A stretch of 5,233 nucleotides of DNA from DATLFI01 sp035524895 (GTDB lineage: Bacteria > Acidobacteriota > Thermoanaerobaculia > Multivoradales > Multivoraceae), in the NCBI GenBank assembly GCA_035524895.1, contig DATLFI010000377.1, positions 1-5,233 of the forward strand. The letters run 5' to 3'. Both the position numbers and the translations under genes were made by a program. The notes under the pieces were generated by a model that worked only from the letters and a program-made list of their open reading frames with translations, was not told the origin of the DNA and searched no databases. Of this stretch, positions 1 through 5,233 are shown in pieces (within the stretch, counting starts at the first letter, position 1; every line of letters starts with the position of its first letter).

Positions 1-759
1 CAGCGAGACGGACCGGGCGGCGCTCGCCCTGAGTGTGCCGCCGGCCGTCTCGACGAAGATCGGCCGCGTGGTCGTCGCCTGCGCGAGGCTGCGCGCGAGG
101 TCGCCGAAGAGGATCGTGGCGTCGGTGCCCGAGTCGAGGACCAGAAAGCCGGAACGCTCGACGGTGCGACTATCGGCGGCGACCGCAGCCTGCGGATCGT
201 CCCACCGCACCGCGATCGCGGGCCGCCCCTCGATCGCGTGCGCGGGGATGCGCGCGCCCTCCGTCCACGGGCCGAGCGCGCCGGGTGGTGCGATCCGCAG
301 CAGGCCGCGCGACGGATCGAGCAGGACGTCGGCGCGGAGCAGCGCGTCGGCGCCGAGCACGCCGTCGAGCCTTAGCGGGATCGGCAGCTCGGCCGACCAC
401 GACAGGCAGTCGATCACCAGCTCCTGGGCACCGACCTCTACCGCGATCGGACCGTGGCAGAGCGCGGCGCGCTCGCTGCCGTCGAGACCGGTGAGCGCGT
501 GGCGCGCGGTGGGTCGCAGCGCCAGGCGCGCCGCCAGGTCGGCGCGGATGCGGCTGCGGGTGGCGCCGGTGTCGACCAGCATCCACGCCGTCGCTCCGGC
601 GACGCGCACCTGCACCGCCAGGGTGTCGGGGCCGGCCGAGCGCGCCGTCACCCACTCCCCCGGCGGCCCGGCGTTCGCCGCGGTGGCGCGTAGGAGCGCG
701 GTGGCGGCGAGCAAGACGGTAAGAAGTACGGAGGCGAGCGAGACGCGCTTCGTGGTCAT
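1..759 (-). CDS. Exported two-motif aspartyl protease (retropepsin/pepsin-like), C-terminus cut by window edge
   Basis: The frame is open from an ATG at 759-757 to the left edge, giving 253 residues with no stop. Residues 1-30 look like a Sec signal peptide: MTTKR, then a hydrophobic run (residues 8-23), ending in an A-N-A cleavage site. The mature part starts with a beta-rich stretch leading to LVDTGATRSRI (catalytic Asp63, D-T-G-A). It is followed by a typical GVLGADALL segment (residues 133-141), the hydrophobic-hydrophobic-Gly signature of retropepsin-like folds. A second motif, FLVLDSGTDATIL (Asp209, D-S-G-T), suggests either a two-lobed single-chain enzyme or two tandem Asp_protease_2 domains. 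Cys101 and Cys118 could form a disulfide in the periplasm. It probably cleaves peptides outside the cytoplasm; its substrate is unknown. The start is supported by AGGAG six bases upstream. It is divergent from the winged-helix regulator. A C-terminal PDZ or other domain could lie beyond the window. Confidence 0.85.
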   Translation of the reverse strand, partial: MTTKRVSLASVLLTVLLAATALLRATAANAGPPGEWVTARSAGPDTLAVQVRVAGATAWMLVDTGATRSRIRADLAARLALRPTARHALTGLDGSERAALCHGPIAVEVGAQELVIDCLSWSAELPIPLRLDGVLGADALLRADVLLDPSRGLLRIAPPGALGPWTEGARIPAHAIEGRPAIAVRWDDPQAAVAADSRTVERSGFLVLDSGTDATILFGDLARSLAQATTTRPIFVETAGGTLRASAARSVSL

Positions 760-765
760 GGTCGG

Positions 766-770
766 CTCCT
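766..770 (-). promoter_or_regulatory. Ribosome binding site of the aspartyl protease
   Basis: The minus strand reads AGGAG here, six bases before the ATG at 759-757. This near-consensus Shine-Dalgarno site fixes the protease start and supports this frame over the long open frames on the opposite strand. Confidence 0.7.
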
Positions 771-802
771 GCGCGGTCGTGGACGAGGGGCGCAGGGTAG
801 GG

Positions 803-844
803 GCTGGCCAGCGACGCGTCGTGATGACAGGCTGATCGGCCGAT
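803..844. repeat. Cluster of three perfect 10-bp palindromes, candidate operator
   Basis: GCTGGCCAGC (803-812), CGACGCGTCG (812-821) and ATCGGCCGAT (835-844) are each exactly self-complementary. The first two share base 812 and have centres 9 bp apart; the third is centred 23 bp further on and abuts the regulator's ribosome binding site. They differ in sequence, so they are not copies of one site, although the first and third share a GGCC core. They could be half-sites for a dimeric regulator acting on either divergent gene, or restriction-type palindromes arising by chance in GC-rich DNA. The palindromes are seen directly; the operator role is inference. Confidence 0.4.
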
Positions 845-849
845 GAGGG
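845..849 (+). promoter_or_regulatory. Ribosome binding site of the winged-helix regulator
   Basis: GAGGG lies seven bases before the ATG at 857-859 but only four before the in-frame GTG at 854. The spacing favours the ATG as the start. The site directly abuts the third palindrome (835-844), so a protein bound there could also block translation initiation or late transcription initiation. Confidence 0.6.
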
Positions 850-856
850 CTCTGTG

Positions 857-3211
857 ATGTCCACGTCCGATCCGCCCCCGGGGCACGGCGCAGGTGCTCC
901 GGGCGCGCCCGCGGCCGCGGGCTTCCGCTTCGGCGACGTCGAGGTCGACGTGCGCGCCATGCGAGTGCTGCGCGGCGGCGAGCCGGTGGAGCTCGAGCCG
1001 AAGGTCTTCGACCTTCTCGTCTTCCTGGCCGGCAACCCGGGCCGGGTGATCGGCAAGGACGAGATCCTCGAGCGGGTGTGGCAGGGCGCTTATGTCACCG
1101 ACAACGCGCTGGTGCGCGCGGTGGCGCAGCTGCGTCGCGCGCTCGGCGACGACGCGGCGCACGCGCGCTACCTCGAGACCGTGCGCACGCGCGGGTACCG
1201 GTTCGTGGCAAGGGTCGAGGCGGTTCCGTTCGGGGCGGCCGCGCCGGGGTCTGCGAGCGGGCCAGTCGCTTCGACTGCGGCTGCGATCTCCGCCGCGCTG
1301 CCGGCCGCGGTCGGCTCGTCTCGGATCGCGGGGCGCGTGATCGCGATCGCTCTGGCGGTGCTGGTGCTGGTGGTGGTGACCCTGGTGGGTGACGAGTTGT
1401 TGCGCGCCGCCCGCATCGGGAAGGCGGCGAGGAGCCGTATCGGTGCCCCCCAGCAGCTCACGGTGTCGCCGCGGTACGACGGTGGCCCCACGTTCTCACC
1501 GGACGGGACCTACGTCGCCTTCTCGAGCGAGCGCGGCGGCGCCGAGCCGAGCCCCGAGATCGTGGTGCGCCGGCTCGACGACGGCGAGGAGCTGCAGCTC
1601 ACCAGCGACGGCGCGGGCAACGTCGAGCCCGCGTGGTCCCCGGACGGTCGCTGGATCGCGTACCACTCGATGGCCCAAGGCGGCCTGTGGCTGGTCTCGC
1701 CGCTCGGCGGCAGCCCGCGCCGCCTGACCGAGCTCGGGTCGCAGCCGGATTGGTCGCCCGACGCCGGCAGCGTTGTGTTCTGCTCGCAGAACACCACGGC
1801 CCTCGCCCCCTGGTCGTGGGCGGCCCCGCGCGATGCGCTGTTATGGGTGGTCGACATCGCGACCGGCAACCTGCGCCAGCTCACGCGCGCCGGATCGCCC
1901 CCCGGGGGCCACGGCGAGCCCGCGTGGTCACCCGGTGGGAGCACGATCGCATTCACCGCCGGTGATCAGGTAGGTCGGTCGAGCCTGTGGCGCGTCGCGG
2001 CGGCGGGGGGTGAGCCCGAGAAGCTCGAGTCCGCGGCGTATGCTTCCGTTGGAGACGCCGCGGGCGTCGAGGTGGTCGACTGGCGGGCGCCGGTCTTCGT
2101 CGACGAGGACGAAGTGCTCGCGGTGCGCTCGTCGCACTCCCAGGCGGTCTGGCGGCTGCCGGTGTGGGGTCGCGAAGGCGCGGACGAAGTCCTGCCGGTC
2201 ACGCCGGAGGGCACCGGTGACCTGGCGCTGTCGCCTGGCGGGGAACGGCTGGCGTTTGCGGACTACACCGCGGGGGGTCGCATCGCGGCGGTGACGTTCG
2301 GCCAGGGTGGCGAGGTCGGGTCAGTGGTGGAGATCGCGGCTGCCGCGCGGCGCCTCGCCAACCCGATCTTCTCGCCCGACGGCGCCAGGCTCTCCTACTC
2401 GCGCTGGCGCGGCGGCCAGGCCCCCGACCTGGTAGTCGTCGGGCTCGGCGACGAGGGTTCGGCGGCGGCGAGCGCCCTGGAGCTCCAGGGGCTGGTGTCG
2501 ATCGGTTGGTCGTCTGCCACTCGCCTGGTCGCTCTCGCGAAGGTGTTTCAACCACAGTATGTGCCGCGCCAGGGCGACAGCCAGGCGGTCGAGATCGACG
2601 TCGAGTCCGGTCAGCGACGGGTCCTCGCGCCGCCGGCCGAGTGGCTCGTTGCCGGCGGCCGCTACCAGCTCTCGTTCTGGCACTTCACACCGCGTCTCGA
2701 TCGCGTGGTCTTCGGCGCGCGATCCGAGCACGCTCCGGAGGCGCTCGAGCTGTTCTGGGCGAGCACCGAGGCGCCGGAGCCACGCCAGCTCACGCAGCTC
2801 GGTGCCATCTCCGAGTTTCCGAGCTGGTCGACCGATGGCCGCCTATTGGTGTTCCAGGTGAGCCGGCTGGCGACGCCTGGGCAGGACGAGCTGTGGGTGG
2901 TCGAGGTCGCCGGCGACGAACCGCCGCGGCCGGTGTTGCAAGCGCGCGGCCGTTCCTGGGGCGCGCGCCTCGACGCGCGGGGTGAGCGTGTGGTGTACGC
3001 GGCGCAGCGCGACGGCCGCTGGGATCTCGCCGTCGTCGAGGAGGGCGAGCCCGAGCGGCTGCTCGGTGTCAACAGCGGCTACACCGCCTACGTGCGCTGG
3101 CCCGACTGGTCGCCGTCGGGGGATCGCATCGCGTTCGAGCACACGCAGATGACGGCCGACGTGTGGATCCTGCCGCTCAGGCGGGCGGGTCTGGCTGCTG
3201 CCGGTAACTAG
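857..3211 (+). CDS. Membrane-anchored winged-helix regulator with PD40/TolB-like beta-propeller sensor
   Basis: This 784-residue protein looks like a CadC/ToxR-style one-component regulator. Residues 22-120 form an OmpR/PhoB-type winged helix (Trans_reg_C): an LEPKVFDLLVFLAGNPGRVI core, a recognition helix around 82-98 (DNALVRAVAQLRRALGD) and the wing motif TVRTRGYRFVARV. An Ala-rich linker (121-156) leads to one membrane helix at about 157-179. The rest is a beta-propeller with about ten PD40-type strands of the FSPDG/WSPDG pattern, starting near residues 213, 260, 299, 357, 458, 505, 610, 657, 705 and 751. There is no receiver or kinase domain, so sensing is probably direct, through the extracytoplasmic propeller, by an unknown ligand or protein. 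Five basic residues follow the membrane helix, which fits poorly with the positive-inside rule. The start ATG was chosen over GTG 854 because of Shine-Dalgarno spacing. The gene is divergent from the protease and overlaps the dehydrogenase tail to tail. The architecture is clear; the regulon is not. Confidence 0.92.
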   Translation: MSTSDPPPGHGAGAPGAPAAAGFRFGDVEVDVRAMRVLRGGEPVELEPKVFDLLVFLAGNPGRVIGKDEILERVWQGAYVTDNALVRAVAQLRRALGDDAAHARYLETVRTRGYRFVARVEAVPFGAAAPGSASGPVASTAAAISAALPAAVGSSRIAGRVIAIALAVLVLVVVTLVGDELLRAARIGKAARSRIGAPQQLTVSPRYDGGPTFSPDGTYVAFSSERGGAEPSPEIVVRRLDDGEELQLTSDGAGNVEPAWSPDGRWIAYHSMAQGGLWLVSPLGGSPRRLTELGSQPDWSPDAGSVVFCSQNTTALAPWSWAAPRDALLWVVDIATGNLRQLTRAGSPPGGHGEPAWSPGGSTIAFTAGDQVGRSSLWRVAAAGGEPEKLESAAYASVGDAAGVEVVDWRAPVFVDEDEVLAVRSSHSQAVWRLPVWGREGADEVLPVTPEGTGDLALSPGGERLAFADYTAGGRIAAVTFGQGGEVGSVVEIAAAARRLANPIFSPDGARLSYSRWRGGQAPDLVVVGLGDEGSAAASALELQGLVSIGWSSATRLVALAKVFQPQYVPRQGDSQAVEIDVESGQRRVLAPPAEWLVAGGRYQLSFWHFTPRLDRVVFGARSEHAPEALELFWASTEAPEPRQLTQLGAISEFPSWSTDGRLLVFQVSRLATPGQDELWVVEVAGDEPPRPVLQARGRSWGARLDARGERVVYAAQRDGRWDLAVVEEGEPERLLGVNSGYTAYVRWPDWSPSGDRIAFEHTQMTADVWILPLRRAGLAAAGN
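3177..3211. other. Tail-to-tail coding overlap of regulator and dehydrogenase genes
   Basis: The plus-strand regulator stops at TAG 3209-3211 and the minus-strand dehydrogenase stops at TGA 3179-3177, so 35 bp code for both proteins on opposite strands. The shared DNA encodes the regulator's last residues (RRAGLAAAGN) and the dehydrogenase's tail (RQQPDPPA), which lies beyond the folded cyclic-nucleotide domain. I found no GC hairpin with a T-tract here for either direction. The transcripts therefore probably overlap further, or end by a factor-dependent route. Confidence 0.85.
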
Positions 3212-4808
3212 CGAGCCTCTCTTCGACGTCGCCGAGCATCTCCGGCAGATTTTCGAGCAGCGCGAGGAAGTCGCCCTTCTCGACGCTGATCACGTCCATC
3301 GCCTCGCGACAGCGCACGGTGGCCGAGCGCGTGGTGCGCTGCAGCAGCGCGAGCTCGCCGAAGTATTGGCCCTTGCCGAGGGTCGCCAGCAACTCTTCGC
3401 CTTCCCCGTCGCGCGCCCGCACGACGTCGGCCGTCCCCTTGACGATGATGTAGAGGCGGTCGCCGACGTCGCCCTGCTCGAACACGATCTGACCCGGCTC
3501 GAAGTGCTCGTGGTCGACGCCGGAGCTCCGCCCGACGCGAAGCTGCACCAGGTCGGGCGGGAAGAACAGGTCGAGCGCCCAGGCGAAGCCGACGCGGATC
3601 TTGCGGTCGATGCCGGGCAGCTTCATCAGGTAGACCGTGCGCCATGCCCACCACGCGGCGAAGCCCGACAGCCGCAGGCCGAGCACTCTCGCGACGCCCT
3701 TGCGGTGGCCGAGCGAGGCCATGGTGCCGAGGCCCGTGAAAGCAAAAGCGCGCGGCGGTTTGCCGCTTAGCACCGCGAGCAGGTTGTCGGCCAGGAGCCT
3801 GCCTTCGCGGATCGCGTGCTGGGCGGTGGGTGGCGCGAAGGAAGGCTCCGCGCCGGGACGCGTCGGCATCGGCACCAGCGCGCAGTCGCCGAGCGCCCAG
3901 ACCCGGTCGTGACCCTGGGCGCGTAGCGTCGCGTCGACCAGGATGCGTCCTCCCTGTTTGGCGAGTGGCAGCGACTCGACCACGGGGTTGGGGTGCGACG
4001 GCACCGTTGCCACCAGGGTGCGCGTGGGGATGCGGGTGCCGTCGGCGAGGATCGCGTGGTCGCGCGTCGCCGCCTGCAGGCGCGCGCCCAGTAGGAGCTC
4101 GACGCCGCGGCGCTGGAGCAGCGACTGCGCGTAGAGCGCGAGGCTCTCGTCCATCTCGGGCAGGATGCGTTCGCGCGCGTGGAGCAGCACGAAGCGGCAC
4201 TCGTCGCGCGCGATGCCGGGGTACGAGCGCAGCGCGCGCCGCACGAAGTCGTGCAGCTCGGCAATCGCCTCGACCCCCGAGAAGCCACCGCCGGCGACCA
4301 CGAAGGCAAGGAGCTGCGAGCGCAGTTCGCCTGGGGGTGATGCCGCCGCTTCCTCGAGCGCGTGGATGGCGTGGTTGCGCAGCGCGAGCGCATCGCCGAG
4401 AGTCTTGAACGGCAGCGCGTGCTCGGCGAGCCCGGTCATGCCACGGAAGTCGGTGACGTTGCCGAGCGCGACCACCAGGTGGTCGAACGGCAGCACCAGA
4501 GGCTTCGGCTCGAACCCTGGCGCGCACGTCACCGTACGGCGGTCGAGGTCCACCGCCTGCACCTCGCGCACGTAGAGCTTCACCCCCGGCAGCAGCCGCC
4601 GCAGCGGGCTGATGGTGTCGGCCAGACCCACGCCACCCGACACCACTTCGGGCAGCATCGGCTGGAACACGAGGTAGTTCTCGCGGTTGACGAGATGCAC
4701 CTCGAGCTCCGCCGAACCGCCGCCGCGAGCAGCGCGCAGGAGGCGGCGCGCCACCTCGACACCGCCAAAGCCGCCACCCAGCACGACGACGCGGTGGACC
4801 TGGGTCAT
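3177..4808 (-). CDS. Type II NAD(P)H:quinone oxidoreductase fused to a cyclic-nucleotide-binding domain
   Basis: This 543-residue enzyme should pass electrons from NAD(P)H through FAD to membrane quinone without pumping protons. The FAD-binding Rossmann motif is VVLGGGFGGVEVA (residues 8-20), followed by NYLVFQPMLPEV (44-55). The NAD(P)H motif is VVAGGGFSGVE (170-180). The second FAD motif is VWALGDCALVP (303-313), and PTAQHAIREG (327-336) matches the quinone-site region. Residues 381-420 (WWAWRTVYLMKLPG and AWALDLFFPP) resemble the family's C-terminal amphipathic membrane anchor. Residues 436-536 add a CRP/PKA-type domain with phosphate cassette FGELALLQRTTRSATV (483-498), keeping Glu485 and Arg494. 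No DNA-binding domain follows, so the domain probably tunes the enzyme or its location. The usual acidic residue after the second Rossmann beta-strand appears to be His210, so NADH versus NADPH preference is open. The start was chosen because the Rossmann strand begins at residue 7 and the upstream extension would run into the DUF2911 gene. The Shine-Dalgarno is weak: AGG, nine bases upstream. Confidence 0.93.
   Translation of the reverse strand: MTQVHRVVVLGGGFGGVEVARRLLRAARGGGSAELEVHLVNRENYLVFQPMLPEVVSGGVGLADTISPLRRLLPGVKLYVREVQAVDLDRRTVTCAPGFEPKPLVLPFDHLVVALGNVTDFRGMTGLAEHALPFKTLGDALALRNHAIHALEEAAASPPGELRSQLLAFVVAGGGFSGVEAIAELHDFVRRALRSYPGIARDECRFVLLHARERILPEMDESLALYAQSLLQRRGVELLLGARLQAATRDHAILADGTRIPTRTLVATVPSHPNPVVESLPLAKQGGRILVDATLRAQGHDRVWALGDCALVPMPTRPGAEPSFAPPTAQHAIREGRLLADNLLAVLSGKPPRAFAFTGLGTMASLGHRKGVARVLGLRLSGFAAWWAWRTVYLMKLPGIDRKIRVGFAWALDLFFPPDLVQLRVGRSSGVDHEHFEPGQIVFEQGDVGDRLYIIVKGTADVVRARDGEGEELLATLGKGQYFGELALLQRTTRSATVRCREAMDVISVEKGDFLALLENLPEMLGDVEERLASYRQQPDPPA
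3201..3503 (-). other. Cyclic-nucleotide-binding domain region of the dehydrogenase
   Basis: These bases encode residues 436-536. The fold is legible as FEPGQIVFEQGDVGDRLYII (436-455), a beta segment with DVVR, then GKGQYFGELALLQRTTRSATV and a C-terminal helix (FLALLENLPEMLGDVEERLAS). The Glu-to-Arg spacing of nine residues matches PKA-type cassettes (CRP has ten). Both residues that normally bind the cyclic phosphate and ribose are present, so binding is plausible. Whether the ligand is cAMP, cGMP or another nucleotide cannot be told; Ser495 follows the Arg, as in CRP. Confidence 0.85.
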
Positions 4809-4887
4809 GGCCGAGAGCCTAGCGCCCTCGCCGTGCACGGGGCGGACGCGGCGGAGTCTCGATTCCCCTACCGCCGGCGGATTCCTG
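4809..4887 (-). promoter_or_regulatory. 79-bp gap between DUF2911 gene and dehydrogenase
   Basis: The gap lies between the stop of the DUF2911 gene and the ATG of the dehydrogenase, both on the minus strand. It is short enough for co-transcription and long enough for a separate promoter. It holds one perfect palindrome, CCGCCGGCGG (4871-4880), eight bases after the upstream stop codon. GATTCC occurs twice around it (4861-4866 and 4880-4885). There is no T-tract after the palindrome on the minus strand, so it does not make a standard intrinsic terminator. No clear -35/-10 pair is visible. Confidence 0.4.
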
Positions 4888-5233
4888 CTACTCCGCCGCG
4901 CGAAACTGCGCGTCCCACCGGTGCTCGCCCCAGTGGAAGGCGAGCAGCCACGATCCATCCCTTTGCGCCGAGGCCACGAGCTTCACCGCGAGCTCAAGGG
5001 TCATGCCGTCAACCCGCGTGTGCTGCAGCGGCACGCTCGCGACATCTGCGGCCGGGTCGTGCTGGGTGCCCCACACGTCGGCCTTCTCGTTGAAGACCAG
5101 CCGCCAGCCATCGCTGGTGCGCTGCAGCCACAGCGAGTACACGCCCGGGTAGCCGGGCGCCACGTTCTCCTTGGGGACCCGCGTCTCGCCGAACGCGAGG
5201 TCGTGCTCTGTCGAGAGCTTGATCGCGGCGGCG
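4888..5233 (-). CDS. DUF2911 family protein, C-terminal part, 5' end outside window
   Basis: The frame runs in from the right edge and ends at TAG 4890-4888, leaving 114 residues. The sequence follows the DUF2911 pattern: a strand with IKLSTEHDLAFGE, then PGVYSLWLQ (residues 29-37), WRLVFNEKADVWGTQHDP (43-60), ASVPLQ, and a closing pair of strands, SWLLAFHWGEHRWDAQF. In family members the matching parts read like PAGTYSLWTIPG, WTLIFNK..GQWGTQYD and a final strand describing 'WG...VPF'. DUF2911 proteins are usually exported, often with a lipoprotein or signal N-terminus, and their function is unknown; any signal here lies beyond the edge. The family identification rests on pattern memory and is fairly firm. 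GTG 5163-5161 is an internal Val codon, not the start, since conserved DUF2911 strands continue upstream of it. The gene precedes the dehydrogenase by 79 bp on the same strand. Confidence 0.82.
   Translation of the reverse strand, partial: AAAIKLSTEHDLAFGETRVPKENVAPGYPGVYSLWLQRTSDGWRLVFNEKADVWGTQHDPAADVASVPLQHTRVDGMTLELAVKLVASAQRDGSWLLAFHWGEHRWDAQFRAAE

Larger units (their letters stand above)
760..856. promoter_or_regulatory. Divergent intergenic region between protease and regulator
   Basis: These 97 bp separate two genes transcribed away from each other, so they must hold the promoters of both. I see no convincing sigma70 -35/-10 pair on either strand; the region is GC-rich and has no TATAAT-like hexamer. 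Its right half holds three perfect palindromes (listed separately). GTCGTG also occurs twice in the same orientation, at 776-781 and 818-823, exactly 42 bp apart. That is about four helical turns, but a six-base match in such GC-rich DNA may be chance. OmpR-type winged helices usually bind direct repeats, so both kinds of repeat are candidates for a binding site of the adjacent regulator. Confidence 0.6.

Noticed and set aside
35..835. Long plus-strand open frame (266 codons) antisense to the protease
   Set aside because: Its Arg/Ala/Ser-rich translation shows no domain. It mirrors the minus-strand frame that carries a signal peptide and two D-[TS]-G motifs, and its length comes from the high GC content.
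854..856. GTG start for the regulator, one codon before the ATG
   Set aside because: Only four bases separate it from the GAGGG site, while the ATG at 857 has the better seven-base spacing. The difference is one residue.
170..1162. Minus-strand open frame of 330 codons spanning the divergent promoter region
   Set aside because: It would cover the starts of both the protease and the regulator and overlap their coding DNA in wrong frames. The translation is low-complexity Arg/Ala-rich with no recognisable motif.
1841..1843. Rare TTA leucine codon in the regulator as a possible translational control point
   Set aside because: A single TTA in a 784-codon gene is expected by chance, and nothing indicates an actinomycete with bldA-type control.
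4871..4880. Palindrome CCGCCGGCGG as a terminator of the DUF2911 gene
   Set aside because: It has no loop and no following T-tract on the minus strand, so it does not fit an intrinsic terminator. It is kept only as part of the gap description.
4809..4958. Upstream extension of the dehydrogenase to an ATG at 4958
   Set aside because: The extra 50 residues are low-complexity and would overlap the DUF2911 coding sequence. The canonical Rossmann strand begins only seven residues after the ATG at 4808.
4362..5093. Plus-strand open frame of 243 codons across the dehydrogenase and DUF2911 genes
   Set aside because: It is antisense to two recognisable genes and its His/Arg-rich translation has no domain; it is a GC-rich shadow frame.
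1..5233. Search for tRNA, rRNA, CRISPR array, insertion sequence or attachment site
   Set aside because: No tandem spaced repeats, transposase-like frames, terminal inverted repeats or tRNA-like stretches were seen. The window is almost wholly filled by four protein genes of uniform composition.

Overview
This 5.2-kb, strongly GC-rich window is chromosomal-type sequence packed with protein genes. Nearly every codon in the four real reading frames ends in G or C. The gene types suggest a soil or aquatic Gram-negative such as Acidobacteriota, Gemmatimonadota or Myxococcota: a secreted aspartyl protease, a winged-helix regulator fused to a PD40/TolB-type propeller, a type II NADH dehydrogenase with a cyclic-nucleotide domain, and a DUF2911 protein. 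That taxonomic reading is an inference, because no marker gene is present.

Layout from left to right. (1) Positions 1-759, minus strand: the N-terminal 253 residues of an exported aspartyl protease with two D-[TS]-G motifs, cut by the left edge. (2) Positions 760-856: a 97-bp divergent intergenic region with three perfect 10-bp palindromes in 42 bp, just upstream of the regulator's ribosome binding site. (3) Positions 857-3211, plus strand: a 784-residue one-component regulator with a cytoplasmic OmpR/CadC-type winged helix, one membrane helix and about ten PD40 beta-propeller repeats. (4) Positions 3177-4808, minus strand: a 543-residue type II NAD(P)H:quinone oxidoreductase with a C-terminal cyclic-nucleotide-binding domain. 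Its 3' end overlaps that of the regulator by 35 bp, tail to tail. (5) Positions 4809-4887: a 79-bp gap. (6) Positions 4888-5233, minus strand: the C-terminal 114 residues of a DUF2911 protein, cut by the right edge and possibly co-transcribed with the dehydrogenase.

How they may fit together. The regulator and the protease share a promoter region, so the regulator could control the protease, itself, or both. The protease is predicted to act in the same extracytoplasmic space as the regulator's propeller. The dehydrogenase is a respiratory-chain entry enzyme whose fused domain suggests direct control by cyclic nucleotides. No mobile element, RNA gene, CRISPR array or clear intrinsic terminator was seen. 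No stretch over 300 bp lacks a gene. The items most worth following up are the dehydrogenase-cNMP fusion and the palindrome cluster in the divergent promoter region.
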